Assembly (NCBI RefSeq): GCF_013041615.1
Contig: NZ_JABEPQ010000001.1
Location: 124,001-188,000 of the forward strand
Length of the DNA: 64,000 nt
Direction of reading: 5' to 3'
From: Knoellia koreensis
Lineage (GTDB): Bacteria; Actinomycetota; Actinomycetes; Actinomycetales; Dermatophilaceae
Position 1 is the stretch's first letter, and the number at the start of each line of letters is the position of its first letter. Made by a program: the position numbers and the translations under genes. This document shows positions 51,191 through 60,711 of the stretch, piece by piece. The notes beneath the pieces are model-generated. The model saw only the letters and a list, made by a program, of their open reading frames with translations, was not told the origin of the DNA and did no database searches.

Positions 51191-52420
51191 GTGGGTTACA
51201 CCGAGGTCGACCGGGAGCGCTGGGTGCGGGAGGACCCCGTCACCAAGCGCGCCGACCGCGACGACTTCGCCCGCGACCGCGCCCGCCTGCTCCACTCGGC
51301 CTCGCTGCGCCGCCTGTCCGCCAAGACCCAGGTCGTCCAGCCCGGCGACGACGACTTCGTCCGCAACCGGCTCACGCACAGCCTCGAGGTCGCGCAGATC
51401 GGCCGCGAGTTCGGTGCGGCCCTCGGCTGCAACGCCGATGTCGTCGACACGGCCTGCCTCGCGCACGACCTCGGCCACCCGCCCTTCGGCCACAACGGCG
51501 AGCAGGCCCTCGACGCCGTCGCCGAAGGCATTGGTGGCTTCGAGGGCAACGCCCAGACCCTGCGCCTCCTCACCCGCCTCGAGCCCAAGCGGATCCACGC
51601 CGACGGTCGCCCCGCCGGCCTCAACCTCACCAGGGCAAGTCTCGACGCCGCCACCAAGTACCCCTGGCCCCGGGGCGAAGGCCCTTGGCCCACAACGAAG
51701 TTCGGCGTCTACGCGGACGACCTGCCCGTCTTCGAGTGGTTCCGTGCCGGCCGCCCCGACGGCGAGCGCTGCATCGAGGCCGACGTCATGGACTGGTCCG
51801 ACGACGTCGCCTACTCAGTGCACGACGTCGAGGACGCCATCGCCTCGGGTCGCCTCGACGTGCGTCGCCTTCGCGACACGACTGACGTCGACTCGGTCCT
51901 TGCCGTGGCGACCGGGGTGTATGCCGCGGACCTGGGTGCCGACGCGATGGGGGCTGCGCTGGGACGGGTTCTCGCCACCGGACTGGTGCCGGCGGCATAC
52001 GACGGCTCCCGGGGCGACCGGGCAGCCCTCAAGGACATGACCTCCCAGCTCATCGGCCGCTTCGTCCAGGCCGTCGAGCTGGCGACGATGGAGCGCCACG
52101 GACCCGGCCCGCTCACCCGCTACGACGCGCCCCTGGTCGTGCCCGACGAGACGCGCGCCGAGTGCGCGGTGCTCAAGGCCGTCGCGGCCCACTTCGTCAT
52201 GAACGCCCAGGAGCGGATCGATGTCATGGCCGCCCAGCGCGAGGTGGTGCGCGACCTCGTCCGGGGCTACCTCGACGACCCGGTCGCTCGCCTCGACCCC
52301 GACCTGCTGGCGGACTGGAAGGCCGCCGACTCCGACGCCACGGCGCTGCGCGTCGTCGTCGACCAGGTCGCCTCGCTCACCGACGTGCGCGCCCTGCACC
52401 TCCACGACGCCTGGTCCTGA
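51191..52420 (+). CDS. dgt: Deoxyguanosinetriphosphate triphosphohydrolase-like protein
   Basis: 409 residues from GTG. HD-domain enzyme that removes triphosphate from dNTPs: RNRLTHSLEVAQIGREFGAA (first metal His), VVDTACLAHDLGHPPFGHNG (HD and phosphate residues), DVMDWSDDVAYSVHDVEDAI (last Asp), with the upstream ASLRRLSAKTQVVQ motif. Located just before dnaG, as in mycobacteria, where it is thought to trim nucleotide pools around replication. Confidence 0.93.
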   Translation: MGYTEVDRERWVREDPVTKRADRDDFARDRARLLHSASLRRLSAKTQVVQPGDDDFVRNRLTHSLEVAQIGREFGAALGCNADVVDTACLAHDLGHPPFGHNGEQALDAVAEGIGGFEGNAQTLRLLTRLEPKRIHADGRPAGLNLTRASLDAATKYPWPRGEGPWPTTKFGVYADDLPVFEWFRAGRPDGERCIEADVMDWSDDVAYSVHDVEDAIASGRLDVRRLRDTTDVDSVLAVATGVYAADLGADAMGAALGRVLATGLVPAAYDGSRGDRAALKDMTSQLIGRFVQAVELATMERHGPGPLTRYDAPLVVPDETRAECAVLKAVAAHFVMNAQERIDVMAAQREVVRDLVRGYLDDPVARLDPDLLADWKAADSDATALRVVVDQVASLTDVRALHLHDAWS

Positions 52421-52525
52421 GACGTCCGTCCTGACACGCTGAGCGGGTATGGCCGAAACGCTTGCCAGTGGAGCCGTCCCTGTGCGCCAATGGTGCATCA
52501 GAGTCACTGTGGAGGGGAGGCCGCC

Positions 52526-52849
52526 ATGAGCACCGTGGACGGAGAAGTGACCAAGGTCGTGGGGTACCCGCGCGTCGCCGGTGACCCGGTGGCGTCGGTC
52601 GTCTTGAGCGTGCCGCCCTCCCCAGCCGCGAGGACGAAGCTGTGGTGGCTGGTCGCCGGGGTCGTCCCGTTCCTCGTGCCGTTCGCGGTGTGGGCGACGG
52701 TGTCCTACTGGCGTATGCCGCGCAGCGAGTCCCGCTGGAGGCTCCTCGCTGCGGTCGTGCTGGTCCTCGAGCTGGCCAACTTCGTCGGCTTCATGATCTA
52801 CGGCTACGGCCGCCACTATCTCGTACCGCCGGTGCCCGACTACCTCTGA
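52526..52849 (+). CDS. 107-residue two-span membrane protein
   Basis: ATG behind GGAGGGGAGG. A polar N-terminal 35 residues (MSTVDGEVTKVVGYPRVAGD) is followed by two helices, LWWLVAGVVPFLVPFAVWAT and LLAAVVLVLELANFVGFMIY, and a short tail. Not recognised as a known family. It sits between dgt and dnaG with its own ribosome site. Confidence 0.65.
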   Translation: MSTVDGEVTKVVGYPRVAGDPVASVVLSVPPSPAARTKLWWLVAGVVPFLVPFAVWATVSYWRMPRSESRWRLLAAVVLVLELANFVGFMIYGYGRHYLVPPVPDYL

Positions 52850-52889
52850 CGGACCCTGCGCCTAGACTCGCCCTCGACAAGGAGGGCCA

Positions 52890-54857
52890 GTGGCGGGTCG
52901 GATCAAGGCCGACGACATCGCGCTCGTCAAGGAGCGCACGTCGATCGAGGACGTCGTGCGCGAGCACGTCACCCTGCGCCCGGCCGGCCCCGGCTCGATG
53001 AAGGGGCTGTGCCCGTTCCACGACGAGAAGACGCCGTCGTTCAACATCCGCCCGGCCGTGGGTGCGTGGCACTGCTTCGGGTGCGGCGAGGGCGGCGACG
53101 TCATCTCGTTCGTGCAGAAGGTCGAGCACCTCACCTTCACCGAGTCGGTCGAGCGCCTCGCCTCCAAGCTCGGCATGGAGCTGCACTACGAGGAGGGTGG
53201 TGGCCCCCGCGACCGGGGCCCCTCGCTCGGGCAGCGCTCCCGGCTCGTCGAGGCGCACCGCGTCGCCCAGGAGTTCTACCTCGAGCGGCTGCTCGACACG
53301 TCCTCCGGCGAGGCGCGGGTGGGGCGCGACTTCCTGCGTGGCCGCGGGTTCGACGGTGAGGCTGCGAAGCACTTCGGCGTCGGGTTCGCCCCCCGCGGTG
53401 GCGAGGAGCTGACGCGGCACCTGCGGGCCAAGGGCTTCAGCGACGACGAGCTCGTCGCGGGAGGGCTGAGCGGACGGGGGAGCCGCGGGCTCTACGACCG
53501 GTTCCGGGGGCGGCTCATGTGGCCGATCCGCGACATCACGGGCGACACCGTGGGTTTCGGCGCGCGTCGGCTCTTCGACGACGACCGGATCGCCGCCAAG
53601 TACCTCAACACCTCCGAGACCGCGATCTACAAGAAGTCGACGGTCCTCTACGGCCTCGACCTCGCCAAGAAGTCGATCGCGGGGGAGCGCAAGGCCGTCA
53701 TCGTCGAGGGCTACACCGACGTCATGGCCTGCCACCTCGCCGGCGTCGAGGGCGCGGTCGCGACGTGTGGCACGGCGTTCGGCACCGACCACATCAAGGT
53801 GCTGCGCCGCATCCTGCGCGACGAGGCCGACCTCGCACCCGCCAAGGTGGTGTTCACCTTCGACGGCGACGCCGCCGGGCAGAAGGCCGCGATGAAGGCG
53901 TTCGGTGACGACCAGCGTTGGGCCTCCCAGTCGTTCGTGGCCGTGGCCGACGGCGGCATGGACCCCTGTGACCTGCGGATGGCCAGCGGCGACGACGCCG
54001 TGCGCCACCTCATCGACGACGCCGTGCCGATGTTCGAGTTCGCGGTCCGCACCACCATCGCCCGCTACGACATGGCCACCGCCGAGGGCCGCGTCCAGGC
54101 CATGCGCGCCGCCGCCCCCATCGTCAACAGCATCCGCGACAGCTCAATGCGCCCCGAGTACATCCGCACCGTCGCCGGGTGGATCGGGGTCGAGGTCGAG
54201 CAGGTGCGCGCCGAGGTCGCCCGCGCCGGTCGCATGGCCGCCCGCGACGCAGAGAAGGGCGACAAGGCGCGGGACGCACAGACGGCGGGGGGCCAGGCAC
54301 GCCCTGACGCCGACGTCGTCCCCGAGCCGTCGGAGCAGGAGGCCCGCGCCGCCCTGCCAACCCCGGACCTGCGTGACCCCGTGGTCTTCGTCGAACGCCA
54401 GCTGCTCCAGACCCTTCTGCAGTACCCCGGCAGCTTCGAGCCCGCCGACATCGACACGATCGAGCCTGATGCCTTCACCGCCCCCGCCCACCGCGCGGTC
54501 TTCGACGGGGTGCGCGGCGCCGGCGGTCCGCAGGTTGGGCTCTCGGCCAAGGCCTGGGCCGACCGGGTCACCGAGGCCTCACCGCTGTCGGTCCACGGCC
54601 TCGTCGCCGAGCTCGCCGTCGCCCCGCTGCCGACCCGCATGGACAAGTCCACCGGGCTGCCCGAACGCCGTTACGTCTCAGCCCTGCTCACCCGCGTCCA
54701 GGAGGTCTCCCTGACCCGCCAGATCGCCGACGCCATGTCGGCCATGCGCCGGATGGCCGCCGACCAGCACAGCGACGCCGCGCAGGCGCGTGAGCTGAGC
54801 GGCCGGCTCCAGGACCTGCAGCGCGAGCTGGCCCAGCTGCGCGACCAGGCGTCGTGA
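52890..54857 (+). CDS. dnaG: DNA primase
   Basis: 655 residues from GTG. Zinc-binding CHC2 domain: GLCPFHDEKTPSFNIRP with Cys41, His44, Cys62 and Cys65 (HCFGCGEGGDV). RNA-polymerase/TOPRIM core: KAVIVEGYTDVMACHLAGVE near residue 270 and VVFTFDGDAAGQKAAMKAFG near residue 327 supply the acidic metal sites. The C-terminal helicase-binding domain covers about 480-650 (FVERQLLQTLLQYPGSFEPA). Makes RNA primers for lagging-strand synthesis. It overlaps the next gene by 4 nt. Confidence 0.96.
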   Translation: MAGRIKADDIALVKERTSIEDVVREHVTLRPAGPGSMKGLCPFHDEKTPSFNIRPAVGAWHCFGCGEGGDVISFVQKVEHLTFTESVERLASKLGMELHYEEGGGPRDRGPSLGQRSRLVEAHRVAQEFYLERLLDTSSGEARVGRDFLRGRGFDGEAAKHFGVGFAPRGGEELTRHLRAKGFSDDELVAGGLSGRGSRGLYDRFRGRLMWPIRDITGDTVGFGARRLFDDDRIAAKYLNTSETAIYKKSTVLYGLDLAKKSIAGERKAVIVEGYTDVMACHLAGVEGAVATCGTAFGTDHIKVLRRILRDEADLAPAKVVFTFDGDAAGQKAAMKAFGDDQRWASQSFVAVADGGMDPCDLRMASGDDAVRHLIDDAVPMFEFAVRTTIARYDMATAEGRVQAMRAAAPIVNSIRDSSMRPEYIRTVAGWIGVEVEQVRAEVARAGRMAARDAEKGDKARDAQTAGGQARPDADVVPEPSEQEARAALPTPDLRDPVVFVERQLLQTLLQYPGSFEPADIDTIEPDAFTAPAHRAVFDGVRGAGGPQVGLSAKAWADRVTEASPLSVHGLVAELAVAPLPTRMDKSTGLPERRYVSALLTRVQEVSLTRQIADAMSAMRRMAADQHSDAAQARELSGRLQDLQRELAQLRDQAS

Positions 54858-55372
54858 TGGCGCTGTTCGCCAAGCGCCAGCCGTCGCTGCCCGACGCCGC
54901 CCGGTCGGCCGCCGGACTGGCCAAGGGCGAGAAGGTGCTCGCCTGGGCGACCGAGGAGCCCACGGGCGTGGTCGTCATCGCGACCAGATACGGCCTGTAT
55001 GCCGTGTCACCGGCCGGGGAGCGCCTGCTCGGCAAGCCGTGGCACGAGGTCGATGCCGGCTCGTGGAACCCCGAGACGGGTCAGCTCACGGTCACCTGGG
55101 TCGACCGGTCCCGGCCGAGCCAGTGGGCCCTGGGTGAGACCTCGCTCCTGCCCGAGACATTGCGCGAGCGGGTCCAGGCCAGCGTCGTGCTGGCCCAGCA
55201 GGTCGACCTCGGCCCGCGTCGTCGCGGCCGGGCCGTGATCCGGCAGGACCTCGCCACCGGCGACCTGCTGGAGCAGCAGCTGCGGGGCCGCGGCGCCCGC
55301 CCCGACGACGCGGAGCTCACGCGGGCGCTCGGCGACGCGGCGGCATACCTGCGCGAACAGGTCGGGCGCTAG
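54854..55372 (+). CDS. Conserved hypothetical protein downstream of dnaG
   Basis: 172 residues, GTGA overlap with dnaG (start GTG 54854 or the ATG three nt later). Residues 20-60 are beta-rich (KGEKVLAWATEEPTGVVVIA; TRYGLYAVSPAGERLLGKPW), then VDAGSWNPETGQLTVTWVDR and a helical C-terminus. I recognise it as the small protein often found after dnaG in actinobacteria, function unknown. No signal or membrane segment. Confidence 0.7.
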   Translation: MMALFAKRQPSLPDAARSAAGLAKGEKVLAWATEEPTGVVVIATRYGLYAVSPAGERLLGKPWHEVDAGSWNPETGQLTVTWVDRSRPSQWALGETSLLPETLRERVQASVVLAQQVDLGPRRRGRAVIRQDLATGDLLEQQLRGRGARPDDAELTRALGDAAAYLREQVGR

Positions 55373-56031
55373 CCCAGCGCCGGCAGGAGCTCGCGCACGC
55401 GCTCGGGCAGGCCGTCCCCGGGCACCCGGCCGGTACCGACCAGCACCGCTTCCGTGTCCGACCAGTCGGCCGGCAACGGTTCGCCGACGATGGCCTCGAT
55501 GGTCTGCCTGGCCAGTGCGAGCCCCGGCGCGGGTGGCGCCACGGGGGAGTCGAGGTCGAGCTGGTGGATGACGTCCTCGACCACCCAGATCGTGAGGAAG
55601 TCCCCCGCGGTGAAGACGCAGTCCTGCCACAGGTAGTGGCCCTCGGTGAGGTTGTGGACGCCCCGGTCCACCATCGCAGCCACGTCGCGCAGCTGCTCCA
55701 ACGCCGAGGACGGTCGCAGGTAGGCCGAGGCCCGGCGACGCTGCGACATCAGGGTGGCCACGGGGTCGTCGTCGCCGTACTGCTCGGTGAACACCGCCCA
55801 GTAGCTCGCCGCGTCGACGGTGGTGGGACGGTCGGCCCGCGACACCAGCCCGCCGAGCATCTCGGCCCACCCGCCCACGACGTGGACGACCACGTCGAGC
55901 CGCGACCAGCCGTGGCACCGCGAGGCGCCCAGGAGGTCGTACTCCGACAGCGCGACCGTGGCCTCGACGAACCGGTTGACGCTGTCGCGCGCGGTGTCCC
56001 TGACCGTCTCCAGCTCGACCGTGAGTGGCAT
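55369..56031 (-). CDS. Maleylpyruvate isomerase N-terminal-like (mycothiol-dependent, DinB-fold) protein
   Basis: 220 residues. DinB-like four-helix start: LETVRDTARDSVNRFVEATV, then SRCHGWSRLDVVVHVVGGWA with the metal-ligand His pair typical of the mycothiol-dependent maleylpyruvate isomerase N-domain (C.GWS...V..HV.GG). Helices continue (LEQLRDVAAMVDRGVHNLTE; FTAGDFLTIWVVEDVIHQLD with another His). Such proteins use mycothiol as cofactor; the reaction here is unknown. Convergent with the preceding gene (stops overlap by 4 nt). Confidence 0.75.
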   Translation of the reverse strand: MPLTVELETVRDTARDSVNRFVEATVALSEYDLLGASRCHGWSRLDVVVHVVGGWAEMLGGLVSRADRPTTVDAASYWAVFTEQYGDDDPVATLMSQRRRASAYLRPSSALEQLRDVAAMVDRGVHNLTEGHYLWQDCVFTAGDFLTIWVVEDVIHQLDLDSPVAPPAPGLALARQTIEAIVGEPLPADWSDTEAVLVGTGRVPGDGLPERVRELLPALG

Positions 56032-56141
56032 GGCGCCCACGCTACGCCTCGTCACCGACAGCGTCGCCGGGCCGTTTTCAGAACCGGCCGCTTCCTTTGC
56101 TATGGTTGCGCAGCGCCGACGGCGGAACCGCCGAAGGTCAT

Positions 56142-56214
56142 TCCCCCGTAGCTCAATTGGCAGAGCATTCGACTGTTAATCGAAGGGTTGTTGGTTCGAG
56201 TCCAACCGGGGGAG
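56142..56214 (+). tRNA. tRNA-Asn (anticodon GTT)
   Basis: Cloverleaf: acceptor TCCCCCG/CGGGGGA, D-arm GCTC..GAGC, anticodon stem TTCGA/TCGAA with loop CTGTTAA (anticodon GTT at 56175-56177), T-arm GTTGG-TTCGAGT-CCAAC. The discriminator is G; the CCA end is not encoded. 73 nt. Confidence 0.97.
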
Positions 56215-56220
56215 CAGACA

Positions 56221-56252
56221 CGAAGGCCGGGTCCGATCGGACCCGGCCTTCG
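56221..56252. terminator. 15-bp perfect hairpin after tRNA-Asn
   Basis: CGAAGGCCGGGTCCG (56221-56235) and its exact complement (56238-56252) with a 2-nt centre. It terminates the tRNA transcript, and perhaps also the oncoming glu operon on the other strand. Confidence 0.8.
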
Positions 56253-56284
56253 TCATTGCGTATGCCGCGTGGTTGCGCCCGCGG

Positions 56285-57208
56285 TCACCGGCCGGTCTCG
56301 GTGGGGTCGGTCTGCACGACGTCCTCCCCGCCCAGCGTCGACTCCTGGTCCACCGTCGCGGTGAGAGCGCCCGGGGTGGCCACGACAGCGCGGCCGCGGC
56401 GGGAGAGCCGGCGCTGCACGAGGGTCGCGAGCTTGGTCAGCGCGTAGTTCATGAGGATGAACAGGATGGCGCAGACGATGTACGCCGGAACCGTGTTGGA
56501 GAACGCCGACCCGAGGGTCTTGGACCAGGTGAGCAGCTCGCCGTAGGTCACGGCGTACCCGAGCGCGGAGTCCTTGAGGATCACGACGAACTGCCCGATC
56601 AGCGCGGGCAGCATCGCGGTCAGGGCCTGCGGCAGCTGGATCGAGCGCAGCACCTGGCTGGGCGTGAGGCCGATCGACAGGCCCGCCTCGCCCTGGCCCT
56701 TCGGCAGGGCGAAGACACCCGAGCGCACCAGCTCGGCGATGACCGAGCCGTTGTAGAGGGTGAGGCCGGTGACGACCGCCGCCAGCGGGGCCGTGTCGGC
56801 CGAGAAGAACGACGTCTGCGTGTAGATGCCGAAGTAGGCGAAGATCATCATCAGCAGCACAGGCACTGCGCGGAAGAACTCGACGACGATGCCGCACACC
56901 CAACGGACGGGCGCGAGCTGCGAGAGTCGCCCGATGCCGAAGACGAGGCCGAACACCCCGGCGAACACGATCGAGATCGCGGCCGCCTTGAGCGTGCCCA
57001 CCAGGCCCTTGAGCAGGTAGTCACGCCACACCGACCGGTCGGTGACGAACGGTTCCCACATCGAGGCCTGGAGCTGGTTGGCGGTGTACATCTTGCGCAC
57101 CACGACGGCGAGGATCGCGACCAGCAGGATGACCCCGACCACGGTGAGCAGTGCGTGCCGGCGACGTGCCCTCGGGCCGGGTGCGTCGAACAGGACCGAG
57201 GCGCTCAT
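56285..57208 (-). CDS. gluD: Glutamate/polar amino-acid ABC transporter permease D
   Basis: 307 residues, about five membrane helices with the HisM-type motif: TLKAAAISIVFAGVFGLVFG; EFFRAVPVLLMMIFAYFGIY and the coupling EAGLSIGLTPSQVLRSIQLP QAL (EAA loop). A long cytoplasmic C-terminal tail (GALTATVDQESTLGGEDV) is an addition typical of actinobacterial GluD. Overlaps gluC by 4 nt; with GluC it forms the heterodimeric channel. Confidence 0.92.
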   Translation of the reverse strand: MSASVLFDAPGPRARRRHALLTVVGVILLVAILAVVVRKMYTANQLQASMWEPFVTDRSVWRDYLLKGLVGTLKAAAISIVFAGVFGLVFGIGRLSQLAPVRWVCGIVVEFFRAVPVLLMMIFAYFGIYTQTSFFSADTAPLAAVVTGLTLYNGSVIAELVRSGVFALPKGQGEAGLSIGLTPSQVLRSIQLPQALTAMLPALIGQFVVILKDSALGYAVTYGELLTWSKTLGSAFSNTVPAYIVCAILFILMNYALTKLATLVQRRLSRRGRAVVATPGALTATVDQESTLGGEDVVQTDPTETGR

Positions 57209-57873
57209 CGCTTCACCGCCAGGCGTCGCGACAGGCTGGTGAACCCGACCCCGAGGGGCAGCGTGAGGATCACGAAGCCGAGGGCGAAGATCGCGAAGAT
57301 GGCGAACGAGCCGCCCTCGTTCTCGATGATCTTCTGCATCAGGCTCGCGGCCTCAGCGGAGACGATGACTGCGGCCACTGTGGTGTTCTTGATCAGCGCG
57401 ATCAGCACCGAGCCGAGCGGCGCGATCGAACCGCGGAAGGCCTGCGGCAGGATCACCTCGCGCATCGTCTGCCCGAAGGTCAGCCCGACCGACCGGGCGG
57501 CCTCGGCCTGACCGGCCGGCACGGTGTTCACGCCGGAGCGGATCGCCTCGCACACGAAGGCGCCGTGGTAGACGGCGATGACGACGATCGCCCAGCGGAT
57601 CGCGTTCTGGGTGATGTCCTGGGAGAGCGAGACACCCAGGATGTAGGTGATGCCGAGCACGCTCATCACCATGAGCAGGGTGAGCGGTGTGTTCCGGAAG
57701 ATGTTGACGTACGACGTCCCGATGAACCGCATGACGGCCACCGGGGACACGCGCATCACTGCGGCGATCGTCCCCAGGACGAGGGCTCCGAGGCCGCCGA
57801 AGAAGGACAGCTTGATGGTCCACCAGAACGCCCGGAGGATGTCCGGGCCGTAGGTGCTCAGGATGTCACCCAT
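57205..57873 (-). CDS. gluC: Glutamate/polar amino-acid ABC transporter permease C
   Basis: 222 residues. ATG chosen at 57873 (an upstream in-frame ATG lies nine nt away). Membrane helices with IKLSFFGGLGALVLGTIAAV, NIFRNTPLTLLMVMSVLGIT (FRNTPL), and the EAA coupling loop EAARSVGLTFGQTMREVILP QAF, then LIALIKNTTVAAVIVSAE. Second gene block of gluABCD after the intercistronic hairpin. Partners GluD. Confidence 0.92.
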   Translation of the reverse strand: MGDILSTYGPDILRAFWWTIKLSFFGGLGALVLGTIAAVMRVSPVAVMRFIGTSYVNIFRNTPLTLLMVMSVLGITYILGVSLSQDITQNAIRWAIVVIAVYHGAFVCEAIRSGVNTVPAGQAEAARSVGLTFGQTMREVILPQAFRGSIAPLGSVLIALIKNTTVAAVIVSAEAASLMQKIIENEGGSFAIFAIFALGFVILTLPLGVGFTSLSRRLAVKR

Positions 57874-57913
57874 GCAGCGCACCTTCCGTTGTAGGAGAAG
57901 GGGATTGACGCCA

Positions 57914-57951
57914 AGGTATGCCGCCCGCTCGGGCGAGCGGGCGGCATACCT
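57914..57951. repeat. 18-bp hairpin between gluB and gluC, GTATGCCG arms
   Basis: AGGTATGCCGCCCGCTCG (57914-57931) and its exact complement (57934-57951) in the 93-bp gluB-gluC gap. It may raise the stability of the gluB mRNA relative to gluCD. Confidence 0.8.
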
Positions 57952-57966
57952 CCGCGGTTTTCAGGC

Positions 57967-58809
57967 TCAGGAGCAGGGGTCGGGCTTCGGCGGGTTGAGC
58001 GCCTTGTCGACCTGGAAGCCGGCCGGCCCGAGGTTGGCGTCGACCGCCTTCTGCCACTCGCCGGAGTCGACCATCTTGGTGAGCGCGTCGTCGATCTTCT
58101 TGCAGAGCTCGACGTCGCCCTTCTTGATGCCGACGCCGTAGCGCTCCTCGGAGAACGGCTTGCCGACGACCTTCAGCTTGCCCTTGTACTGGTCCTGCGC
58201 GGCGTAGCCGGCGAGGATCGTGTTGTCGGTCGTCAGCGCGTCGACGCCCTTGGCGACGAGCGCCGCGACGCACTCGGAGTAGGTGCCGAACTCCTGGAGC
58301 TGGACGCCGGGGTACTTGTCCTTGACCTTCTGCGCCGAGGTGGAGCCGGTGACCGAGCAGAGCTTCTTGCCGGTCAGCGAGTCGGGCCCGGTGATGGAGG
58401 AGTCGTCGGCGCGGACCAGCAGGTCCTGGCCGGCGATGAAGTACGGGCCGGCGAAGGACACGTCGGCCTTGCGCTTGTCGGTGATCGAGTAGGTCGCGAG
58501 GATCATGTTGACCTGGCCGGTCTTCAGCAGCGTCTCGCGCTGGGCCGACGGGGCCTGCACCCACTGGATGTCGCCCTCGTCGTGGCCGAGCTCCTTGGCG
58601 ACGTACTTGGCGACGTCGACGTCGAAGCCGGTGTAGTCGTTGCCCTCCTTGAGGCCGAGACCCGGCTGGTCGAACTTGATGCCGATCTTGAACGAGCCAC
58701 CGCCCCCGCCACCGCCGGAGCCGCCATCCTTCGCGCTGTCGCCGCATGCGGCCAGGCTGAGGGCGAGCACCGATGCGGCGGCGAGCGCGCCGATCTGGCG
58801 AATCTTCAT
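57967..58809 (-). CDS. gluB: Glutamate-binding lipoprotein
   Basis: 280 residues. Signal peptide KIRQIGALAAASVLALSLAA with lipobox LAAC near residue 22, then a Gly/Ser linker. Type 3 solute-binding fold: KFDQPGLGLKEGNDYTGFDV DVAKYVAKELG, VNMILATYSITDKRKADVSF AGPYF and GPDSLTGKKLCSVTGSTSAQ carry the amino-acid binding residues; two Cys (LCSV, SEC) may be bridged. Feeds GluCD. Spaced 29 bp from gluA. Confidence 0.93.
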   Translation of the reverse strand: MKIRQIGALAAASVLALSLAACGDSAKDGGSGGGGGGGSFKIGIKFDQPGLGLKEGNDYTGFDVDVAKYVAKELGHDEGDIQWVQAPSAQRETLLKTGQVNMILATYSITDKRKADVSFAGPYFIAGQDLLVRADDSSITGPDSLTGKKLCSVTGSTSAQKVKDKYPGVQLQEFGTYSECVAALVAKGVDALTTDNTILAGYAAQDQYKGKLKVVGKPFSEERYGVGIKKGDVELCKKIDDALTKMVDSGEWQKAVDANLGPAGFQVDKALNPPKPDPCS

Positions 58810-58838
58810 CTGTTTCCTCCTGTGGTGGGTGAACCGGC

Positions 58839-59579
58839 TCAGTGGGTGAGGATCTTGCCGAGGAAGTCCTTGGCCCGGTCGGACCGCGGTGCGGTGAAGA
58901 AGGTCTCGGGCTGGGCCTCCTCGACGATCTGGCCGTCGGCCATGAAGACGACCCGGTTGGCGGCCTTGCGGGCGAAGCCCATCTCGTGGGTGACGACGAC
59001 CATCGTCATGCCCTCCTTGGCGAGGCCGACCATGACGTCGAGGACCTCGTTGATCATCTCGGGGTCGAGCGCCGAGGTCGGCTCGTCGAAGAGCATCACC
59101 TTGGGGTCCATGGCCAGGGACCGGGCGATGGCGACGCGCTGCTGCTGGCCACCGGAGAGCTGGGCGGGGTACTTCTGGGCCTGCTGGGCGACCCCGACCC
59201 GCTCGAGCAGCTCCATCGCGCGCTTCTCGGCGTCCTTCTTGCCCTGCCCCCGGACCTTGACCGGCCCGAGCGTGACGTTGTCGAGGATCGTCTTGTGGGC
59301 GAAAAGGTTGAACGACTGGAACACCATGCCGACGTCGGCCCGCAGCTGCGCGAGCTCCTTGCCCTCCTCGGGGAGGGGCTTGCCGTCGATGGTGATGGTG
59401 CCGCTCTCGAACGTCTCGAGCCGGTTGATCGTCCGGCACAGCGTCGACTTGCCCGACCCCGACGGGCCGATGACGACGACGACCTCGCCCTTGCCGATCT
59501 GGAGGTTGATGTCCTGCAGGACGTGCAGGTCGCCGAAGTGCTTGTTGACGTCCTTGAGGACGACGAGTGGCTCCGTCAT
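58839..59579 (-). CDS. gluA: Glutamate/polar amino-acid ABC transporter ATP-binding protein
   Basis: 246 residues from ATG 59579. Walker [21 protein letters not shown] near residue 37, Q-loop [14 protein letters not shown], signature [20 protein letters not shown], Walker [16 protein letters not shown] and switch [19 protein letters not shown]. First gene of gluABCD, energises uptake of glutamate or related amino acids. Operon control sites are not evident in the short gap to glfT1. Confidence 0.95.
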   Translation of the reverse strand: MTEPLVVLKDVNKHFGDLHVLQDINLQIGKGEVVVVIGPSGSGKSTLCRTINRLETFESGTITIDGKPLPEEGKELAQLRADVGMVFQSFNLFAHKTILDNVTLGPVKVRGQGKKDAEKRAMELLERVGVAQQAQKYPAQLSGGQQQRVAIARSLAMDPKVMLFDEPTSALDPEMINEVLDVMVGLAKEGMTMVVVTHEMGFARKAANRVVFMADGQIVEEAQPETFFTAPRSDRAKDFLGKILTH

Positions 59580-59589
59580 GGACGGCAAC

Positions 59590-60564
59590 CTACCGCCCGG
59601 CGACTCCCGTGTGGTCCAACTGGGTCCGCTTGTCACCCAACGGCAACGTCCGCCGTGGGGGCCTGAACCGCTCGTGCCGGCCCGCTGACCAGCTGCGCCA
59701 CCACGCCGCCAGCGCTCCCGGGTCTCCTTGGGTGACCAAGTGGAACCACACGTACCTCACCGCATCCGGGGCGGCCCGCCAACGCAGGCCGGGCTGTGCG
59801 GTGAGGTACCCCAGGTTCCGGTAGGTCAGCTCGCGCTTGGCCGGGTCCTGCGGCACCAGGACGTGGGCGCGACCGCCCCACAGCGGCCGCCAGTCGTCAC
59901 GGCCCTGCGGGTGCTCGTACGTGGCGGCGACACAGGTGGCGAACCGGATGCCGCTGCGGCGCATCCGACGGTGCAGCTCGACCTCGTCGCCCCGGATGAA
60001 CAGCCTGGGGTCCGGCACACCCACGGCGTCCAGGGCGGCAGCGGAGAAGAGGGCGCCGTTGAACAGGTTGGCCGCACCCATCACCACGGCCGAGCGGCCG
60101 AGGTCGTCGACCCGGCGGGCCCAGCGCAGGCCCTGCCTCAGCGGGAAGGCCAGGCGCCCGGGGTCGGTCTCGTCGACGACGGCGGGGGAGACGGCGTCCA
60201 GCTGGTGGCTCTCGGCGCAGGTGAGGAGGCGGCCGAGGGTCCACGGGTCACCGGGTCGGCCGTCGTCGTCGGCCAGCCACACGGCATCGGCCCCCAGGGC
60301 GCGTGCGGTGAGTATGCCGTAGGCGTACCCACCCGCGCCCCCGAGGTTGGTGCGGGATGGCAGGTAGGTGTGGGGGAGCGGGCTGCCCTCGACGACCCGC
60401 CGCGTCTCGGCGTCGTCGGCGTTGTCGACGACGACCACGTGGTCGGGCGGGCGATGTTGGGCCGCAACGGATTCCAGGCAGCGGCGCAGCAGCTCGACCC
60501 GGCGGTGGGTCACCACCACGCACACCACTCGTCCGTCGACCAGCACGGCTCCGACCGTAGGCAT
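59590..60564 (-). CDS. glfT1: Galactofuranosyltransferase GlfT1-like
   Basis: 324 residues. GT2 fold: [80 protein letters not shown] (DxD-type metal site), [58 protein letters not shown]. This order of blocks matches mycobacterial GlfT1, which adds the first galactofuranose residues of the galactan on its lipid-linked acceptor. On the opposite strand to glf and glfT2 in the same cluster. Confidence 0.88.
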   Translation of the reverse strand: MPTVGAVLVDGRVVCVVVTHRRVELLRRCLESVAAQHRPPDHVVVVDNADDAETRRVVEGSPLPHTYLPSRTNLGGAGGYAYGILTARALGADAVWLADDDGRPGDPWTLGRLLTCAESHQLDAVSPAVVDETDPGRLAFPLRQGLRWARRVDDLGRSAVVMGAANLFNGALFSAAALDAVGVPDPRLFIRGDEVELHRRMRRSGIRFATCVAATYEHPQGRDDWRPLWGGRAHVLVPQDPAKRELTYRNLGYLTAQPGLRWRAAPDAVRYVWFHLVTQGDPGALAAWWRSWSAGRHERFRPPRRTLPLGDKRTQLDHTGVAGR

Positions 60565-60711
60565 GGTGCGACATCGGGCAGGGACGCGCAGGTGAACGCC
60601 ACGTGACCGGTGGGCGGCCAGCCGGGTCCGAGCAGGCCCTTGGACCAACATCTGCCCCCCGGACACGGCGTGTTCACCCTGGCTTTCCCTGGCGTGCCTA
60701 GCGTCCGAACC

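Noticed and set aside
56142-56214. tRNA-Asn as integration site of a mobile element
   Set aside because: Sequences on both sides are ordinary host genes; no recombinase or repeated tRNA end is nearby. The element here uses alkB instead.
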